A DNA stretch of 64,000 bases from Arthrobacter sp. MSA 4-2 (GTDB lineage Bacteria > Actinomycetota > Actinomycetes > Actinomycetales > Micrococcaceae). The DNA lies in the NCBI RefSeq assembly GCF_016405885.1, contig NZ_JAEKGC010000003.1:62001-126000 (forward strand). Direction: 5' to 3'. Position 1 is the stretch's first letter. The number at the start of each line of letters is the position of its first letter. The translations under genes and the position numbers were made by a program. Below are positions 60,041-64,000 of the stretch, piece after piece. The notes beneath the pieces are model-generated. The model made no database searches. It was not told the origin of the DNA and saw only the letters and a program-made list of their open reading frames with translations.

Positions 60041-60853
60041 ATGCGTGGTGCCGCCGGGAAGGACCTTCCCTTCCCCCCGGATACGCCCGGCGCGCCCGGG
60101 TCGGCGGCCTTCTTCGATGTGGACAACACGCTCATGCGCGGCGCCAGCCTGTTCCACGTGGCGCGGAAGATGTATCAACGCCGTGCATTCACCCTCCGCT
60201 TCGCCGCGGGCCTGGCGTGGAAGCAGATCCGGTTCGTTCTGCGTGGCGAAACAATGACCGACGTCAACTCGGTGCGCGACGCGGCGCTCGCCTTCGCCAT
60301 CGGGATTGCCCATGCGGACATCCTTGCCCTCGGCGAGGAGGTCTACGACGAGATGATCGCCTCCAAGATCTGGCCCGGGGCCCGGGCACTGACGGACCAG
60401 CACCTGGCCGCCGGACGGAAGGTGTGGCTGGTGACCGGCACGCCGGTCGAGGTGGCCAGCGTCATCGCCAAACGGCTCGGCCTCACCGGCGCCCTCGGCA
60501 CGGTCGGGGAGGTGGCCGACGGCCTGTATACGGGACGGCTGGTCGGGGAGTTCCTCCACGGCGCGGCCAAGGCCGTGGCGGTGAAGGAACTGGCGGCGCG
60601 GGACAACCTCGACCTTGACCGCTGCTGGGCTTACAGCGACTCCTTCAACGACGTCCCGCTGCTGAGCAGCGTGGGCCACCCGGTCGCGATCAACCCGGAC
60701 TCCCGGCTGCGCCGGCACGCGCGGGCGAACAACTGGCCGGTGTTCGACTTCCGCAGCGGCCGCCGCGCCGCGACCCTGGGGCTGAAGGCGGCGACCGGAG
60801 TGGGAGCCGTCTATGGAATGTGGCGGGGGTTCGTGAAACTGCGGGACCGCTGA
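60041..60853 (+). CDS. HAD-IB family hydrolase
   Basis: Phosphatase-type protein of 270 residues of the HAD superfamily, SerB/HAD-IB branch. Motif I FFDVDNTLM has the nucleophile D26 and D28; motif II is VWLVTGTP; motif III/IV appears as AYSDSFNDVPLL. The C-terminal helix GVGAVYGMWRGF may touch the membrane. Relatives dephosphorylate phosphoserine or lysophosphatidic acid-like substrates. Confidence 0.87.
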   Translation: MRGAAGKDLPFPPDTPGAPGSAAFFDVDNTLMRGASLFHVARKMYQRRAFTLRFAAGLAWKQIRFVLRGETMTDVNSVRDAALAFAIGIAHADILALGEEVYDEMIASKIWPGARALTDQHLAAGRKVWLVTGTPVEVASVIAKRLGLTGALGTVGEVADGLYTGRLVGEFLHGAAKAVAVKELAARDNLDLDRCWAYSDSFNDVPLLSSVGHPVAINPDSRLRRHARANNWPVFDFRSGRRAATLGLKAATGVGAVYGMWRGFVKLRDR

Positions 60854-60916
60854 CACCGCAGCTCACCGGATTGCGCCGTCAACCACGCCGCTGTTAACCA
60901 CGTCCGGCCCACCGCT

Positions 60917-60932
60917 CCAACCTGACGGTTGG
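60917..60932 (+). terminator. Short hairpin after the HAD gene
   Basis: CCAACC (60917-60922) pairs with GGTTGG (60927-60932) around TGAC, 64 bases past the stop. Confidence 0.4.
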
Positions 60933-60961
60933 GGCTGCGGACCGGGAAAACTGGAAGGGGA

Positions 60962-60977
60962 GCCGCCGGACGGCGGC
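60962..60977 (-). terminator. Hairpin after the bS22 gene
   Basis: GCCGCC-GGAC-GGCGGC (60962-60977). On the minus strand it is followed by TCCCCTTCCAGTTTT, which suits a terminator for the bS22 gene 31 bases upstream. Confidence 0.6.
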
Positions 60978-61007
60978 CCTCCAGCTGTGGAGCAGAAGAG
61001 CGGTGCC

Positions 61008-61106
61008 CTACTTCTTGTTGCGGCGCTGGTGGCGGGTCTTGCGAAGCAGTTTGCGGTGCTTCTTCTTGGCCATACGCTTGCGGCGCTTCTTGATTACTGA
61101 ACCCAC
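61008..61106 (-). CDS. Small ribosomal protein bS22 (AURKAIP1/COX24-domain peptide)
   Basis: A 32-residue, extremely basic peptide, GTG 61106 with GAGGACTCT upstream. It begins GSVIKKRRKRMAKKKHRK and ends RKTRHQRRNKK, almost the same as mycobacterial bS22, which sits in the 30S subunit near the decoding centre. Too short for usual gene callers. The excisionase-type HTH gene upstream of it on the same strand is a conserved neighbour in actinobacteria (as with Rv0500A/Rv0500B). Confidence 0.93.
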   Translation of the reverse strand: MGSVIKKRRKRMAKKKHRKLLRKTRHQRRNKK

Positions 61107-61300
61107 AGAGTCCTCACAAACTTAATAGGAATCCAGGCGGCTGCCTCCGCTGCGAAAACAGCGCAGGACCGCCCGGAGCTGACATGGGCACGCACTGACT
61201 GGCGCGGGCCCGGTAAAACCGGTAGTTGCGCGGCAGTTACTGACCGCGCAAAACGTTCCTTAACAGGGTACAGGCAATTGGTGCCGCCCCCGACCGGCGG

Positions 61301-61510
61301 CTACGCGGTGGCCGACTGCCCGTCGACCTGCGCGTGGCGGAGGTAATCGGCCACGGCCGACTCAGGAACCCGGTAGGAGCGTCCGAACTGGACGGCCGGC
61401 AGTTCGCCTGAATGAACGAGTCGGTAGACGGTCATTTTCGACACCCGCATGACCTCGGCGACTTCAGCCACCGTCAAGAACTGCACATCCGAGAAGTTCC
61501 CGTCTGCCAT
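61301..61510 (-). CDS. Excisionase-family helix-turn-helix protein
   Basis: DNA-binding protein of 69 residues with a MerR-like winged HTH: FLTVAEVAEVMRVSKMTVYRL in two parts, then GELPAVQFGRSYRVPE. Despite the family name it is a conserved chromosomal gene beside bS22, not a phage excisionase. Its target is not known. No phage genes are near. Confidence 0.85.
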   Translation of the reverse strand: MADGNFSDVQFLTVAEVAEVMRVSKMTVYRLVHSGELPAVQFGRSYRVPESAVADYLRHAQVDGQSATA

Positions 61511-61748
61511 CTCACCACTATTCCTTTACTTGAAGGCTTCCCACCCTGAGACCGGCATTCGAACTGATGCAGGATGCGCGCGATGGATACGCCGCCTCGA
61601 AGCATGAGGATTTTCTGCCTAGGACGGTACTCTAGTGGCACCTGTGACAAAAGTGAAAGCCCCTGTGGTAGGGAGGCTCCCCTAGCCGCCGGCGAAGGCC
61701 TGCTGGGGTGCCGAACGGCGGCCCATCGGCGGGCGCATCGGCCGCACG

Positions 61749-62288
61749 CTACCGCTCGTGGTCCTTCCGGCGCCGCAGCTGGGAGATCAGGTCGGCCGCG
61801 CGTTCGGCCGCCCGCCCCATGGTCCTGCCGATCTGCTGCTGCCGGGTTGCCTCCGCCGTGGCCCGGGGTGATCCGGCGGGCGCGAGCGCAGCCGCCGCCA
61901 GCACTCCTGCGGCCGGGGCCCCGGCGCTGGCCGGCACCTCCTCTGCGGAGACCGGTGCCTCCGCTTCCTCGGGTGCGGGCCCGGGGACGGTGGTGGGAAC
62001 CGGCGCCTCGGGGGCGGCCTCGGCCGGCGCCGCGGTAAAGCCGGCGATCCAGTCCTGCACGGAAAGCAGGGGTGAGGATTCAAGCGAATAGAAGCGTTTT
62101 TGGCCCTGCGCCCTCATGGTGACCAGGCCCGCCTCGCGCAGTACCTTGAGGTGCTTTGACACCGTCGGCTGGCTCACGCCGAGCTCTCCGACGAGCTGCC
62201 CCACCGATTTACCCTCGGTGCGCAGCAGCTCGAGGATGTCCCGCCGCGTGCGCTCGGCGATGACTGCAAACACGTCGTCGATACCCAT
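61749..62288 (-). CDS. ArsR-family transcriptional regulator
   Basis: Regulator of 179 residues. The first 85 form an ArsR winged helix (RTRRDILELLRTEGKSVGQL, GVSQPTVSKHLKVLREAGLV). No metal-binding Cys motif is present, so it is not a metal sensor of the ArsR/SmtB type. The remainder is an Ala/Pro/Glu-rich low-complexity linker of about 70 residues and a basic C-terminal helix. Targets unknown; acuC is immediately downstream. Confidence 0.85.
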   Translation of the reverse strand: MGIDDVFAVIAERTRRDILELLRTEGKSVGQLVGELGVSQPTVSKHLKVLREAGLVTMRAQGQKRFYSLESSPLLSVQDWIAGFTAAPAEAAPEAPVPTTVPGPAPEEAEAPVSAEEVPASAGAPAAGVLAAAALAPAGSPRATAEATRQQQIGRTMGRAAERAADLISQLRRRKDHER

Positions 62289-62342
62289 TACTTCACCCTA
62301 GCGATATATGCCGCCGGCGGCATCCCGACCCGCTGCGGTCCC

Positions 62343-63545
62343 TCAGTCGAACCACGGGTCGAGCCCGTGCAGCGGGAACACGGCCCGGCGGGTGGCCATG
62401 ACCGTGCGGTCGAGGTCGTCGCCGGGGTCGTAGCCCACTTCCCAGGACCGCCACCACGTGTCAGCACCGTCGCCCATCAGGGCCGGCGGGGTGGAGCCGT
62501 AGCGTTCGCGCACGTGGTCCCGCCACGCCGGCGGCACCGGGGTGGACGGCCCGATCGCGGCTCCCGCCGCCACCGCAATGAGCAGGCTCCAGGAGCGGGG
62601 CACCACGTTCGCGAGGTTGTATCCGCCGCCGCCGGTGGAGATCCACCGCCCGCCGCACATGCGGTCCGCAAGGTCCCGGGCGCCAAGCATCATCGCGTGC
62701 TGGGCGTCGACGCTGAGCCGCAGGTTCGTCAGCGGATCGGCAAGGTGGGAATCGCACCCGTGCTGGCTGACGATCACCTCGGGCGCGAACACCTCGGCCA
62801 GCTGGGGCACCACGGCGTGGAACGCGCGCAGGACGGCCGCGTCGCCGGCCGAGGTCGGAAGGGCAACGTTGACCGCGGTGCCCTCCGCGCCGGGGCCGCC
62901 GGTCTCGTTCGCGAAGCCGGTTCCGGGAAACAGGCTCATCCCCGTCTCGTGAAGAGAGATGGTCATGACCCGCGGCTCGTTCCAGAAGATGCTCTGGGTG
63001 CCGTCCCCGTGGTGGGCGTCCACGTCGAGGTAGAGCACCCGCGCGACCCCTGAGTCGAGGAGCCGCTGGACGCTCGCAGCGGCGTCGTTGTAGATGCAGA
63101 AGCCGCTGGCCGCCGAGCGCGCCGCGTGGTGCATGCCGCCGCCGAAGTTCACGGCATGGAGCGCGGTGCCTGCGACGATGGCGTCCGCCGCCGCCAGCGA
63201 GCCGCCGACCAGCCGTGCACTGGCCTCGTGCATCCCGGCGAAGCCCGGGGTGTCGGCGGTGCCCAGGCCGAACTCGGGACGCGCGGTGTCGGGGTCGGCG
63301 CTCACCGCGCGCACCCCGGCGATGTACGCGGGGCTGTGCACCGTTGCCAGTTCGGCGTCGGCGGCCACGAACGGGCGCACCACCGACACGGTGGGAAGGT
63401 CGAGCAGCCCGATCTCGCGCGCCAGCCGGGCCGTCAGCGCGAGCCGGGCCGGGTTCATTGGGTGATGCGGGCCGAAGTTGTAGGCGAGCATCTCATCGTC
63501 CCAGACAACGTGTGTCGGGGGCGCAGGCGCGGAGGAATTAGACAT
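62343..63545 (-). CDS. acuC: Acetoin utilisation/histone deacetylase-like protein AcuC
   Basis: Zinc-dependent deacetylase of 400 residues. HDAC-fold residues are visible: GGGMHHA (paired His), LDVDAHHGDGTQ (zinc Asp and His), QHGCDSHLADP (zinc Asp) and TGGGGYN (active-site Tyr). AcuC proteins deacetylate acetyl-CoA synthetase or other proteins, linking acetate use to lysine acetylation. It starts 124 bases from trkH, on the other strand. Confidence 0.9.
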   Translation of the reverse strand: MSNSSAPAPPTHVVWDDEMLAYNFGPHHPMNPARLALTARLAREIGLLDLPTVSVVRPFVAADAELATVHSPAYIAGVRAVSADPDTARPEFGLGTADTPGFAGMHEASARLVGGSLAAADAIVAGTALHAVNFGGGMHHAARSAASGFCIYNDAAASVQRLLDSGVARVLYLDVDAHHGDGTQSIFWNEPRVMTISLHETGMSLFPGTGFANETGGPGAEGTAVNVALPTSAGDAAVLRAFHAVVPQLAEVFAPEVIVSQHGCDSHLADPLTNLRLSVDAQHAMMLGARDLADRMCGGRWISTGGGGYNLANVVPRSWSLLIAVAAGAAIGPSTPVPPAWRDHVRERYGSTPPALMGDGADTWWRSWEVGYDPGDDLDRTVMATRRAVFPLHGLDPWFD

Positions 63546-63669
63546 CGCCCTCAGGCTACGCGATGCCCCGAACTTCGGCCACGAAGCGGGGGCGAAAGTG
63601 ATTTACTACTCCAAGGACAACTTTCGGGCCGCTGCGGCGGCATCAACAGCAACGGGGCAATCGGCGTCA

Positions 63670-64000
63670 ATGATTACTCAGCAGCCTCCGTGGCTGAGGG
63701 AAGATCGGAGCGGGCTCGCGCGCGCCCTGGCGCGCCTGCGGGACTTCCTTGACGGGTTCGCCAACAGCTCGCCGGCCCGCCTGGCCCTGACCATCTTCGT
63801 CGCCGTCATCCTCCTGTTCACGGGGCTGTTGAGCCTGCCGGCGGCCTCCTCGGACGGGACCGTCACCCCGCTTCATGACGCGATGTTCACGGCAGTCTCG
63901 GCGGTGTGCGTGACGGGGCTGACGGTCGTCTCGACGGCCACCCACTGGTCCTTCCTGGGGCAGCTGATCATCCTGCTCGGCATCTTCATCGGCGGACTGG
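63670..64000 (+). CDS. TrkH-family potassium uptake protein, N-terminal part
   Basis: Start of an ion channel subunit, cut by the right window edge at codon 110. After a polar N-terminus come RLALTIFVAVILLFTGLLSLP (first helix), AMFTAVSAVCVTGLTVVST (first pore loop with the selectivity-filter Gly in VTG), and GQLIILLGIFIGGL (next helix). A GTG at 63598 is also in frame, and no strong ribosome site decides. Usually followed by trkA; this lies outside the window. Confidence 0.88.
   Translation, partial: MITQQPPWLREDRSGLARALARLRDFLDGFANSSPARLALTIFVAVILLFTGLLSLPAASSDGTVTPLHDAMFTAVSAVCVTGLTVVSTATHWSFLGQLIILLGIFIGGL

Noticed and set aside
61301-61510. Phage excisionase and prophage edge
   Set aside because: The HTH protein sits with bS22 as a conserved chromosomal pair; no integrase, attachment repeats or phage genes are near.

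Overview
The window is high-GC actinobacterial DNA. Gene content and order fit Micrococcaceae (Arthrobacter or a close relative): mycothiol-dependent enzymes, ribosomal protein bS22 beside an excisionase-type HTH protein, the Ccs/Res cytochrome c maturation set beside menaquinone genes, and an SARP/AfsR-type regulator. Genus is an inference. No tRNA, rRNA, intact mobile element or CRISPR array was seen.

Layout. 1-5.0 kb: start of a secreted M6 metallopeptidase, a methyltransferase and a large AfsR/SARP regulator. 5.2-8.5 kb: mycothiol-dependent formaldehyde dehydrogenase overlapping an MBL hydrolase, then a guanidine-type SMR exporter whose leader matches a guanidine-III riboswitch, an arsenate reductase remnant and a YnfA-like protein. 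8.7-18.3 kb: a secreted CHRD-like surface protein, PhoX phosphatase, a racemase, MenC, a PAP2 phosphatase, an MBL hydrolase, an AAA+ ATPase and a divergent NYN/LOTUS protein. 18.4-22.8 kb: branched-chain 2-oxoacid dehydrogenase E1a-E1b-E2 operon with a divergent Lrp regulator.

22.9-44.5 kb: a complete phenylacetate (paa) degradation pathway in blocks: paaABCDE-paaG; paaI-paaK-paaR; paaZ divergent from a hotdog thioesterase; and paaJ-paaF-paaH. Five copies of one 15-bp motif, ACCGAMCGYTCRTTC-like, sit at the paaA, paaI, paaR, paaZ/thioesterase and paaJ starts. This points to one TetR-type repressor (PaaR, 34295-34921) running the dispersed regulon. Oligopeptidase B, a DUF1540 protein, a PadR operon, a FAD oxidoreductase, a TspO-like membrane protein and a lipoprotein hydrolase lie between the blocks.

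44.6-64 kb: small metabolic genes, then menB-menE-menA and resA-ccdA-resB-ccsB, which together supply menaquinone and c-type cytochromes. After these come YceI, Rex, a mycothiol-dependent isomerase-family protein, a glutaredoxin, a HAD phosphatase, bS22, an HTH protein, an ArsR regulator, AcuC and the start of a TrkH potassium transporter.

Most of the window is ordinary chromosome. The strongest regulatory observations are the five-site PaaR-like regulon and the guanidine-III riboswitch. The best structural oddities are the arsC remnant, the internally shortened tyrosine phosphatase, the Ser/Asp insert in PaaI and a BlaI-like dyad before resA. I found no clear previously undescribed multi-gene system.
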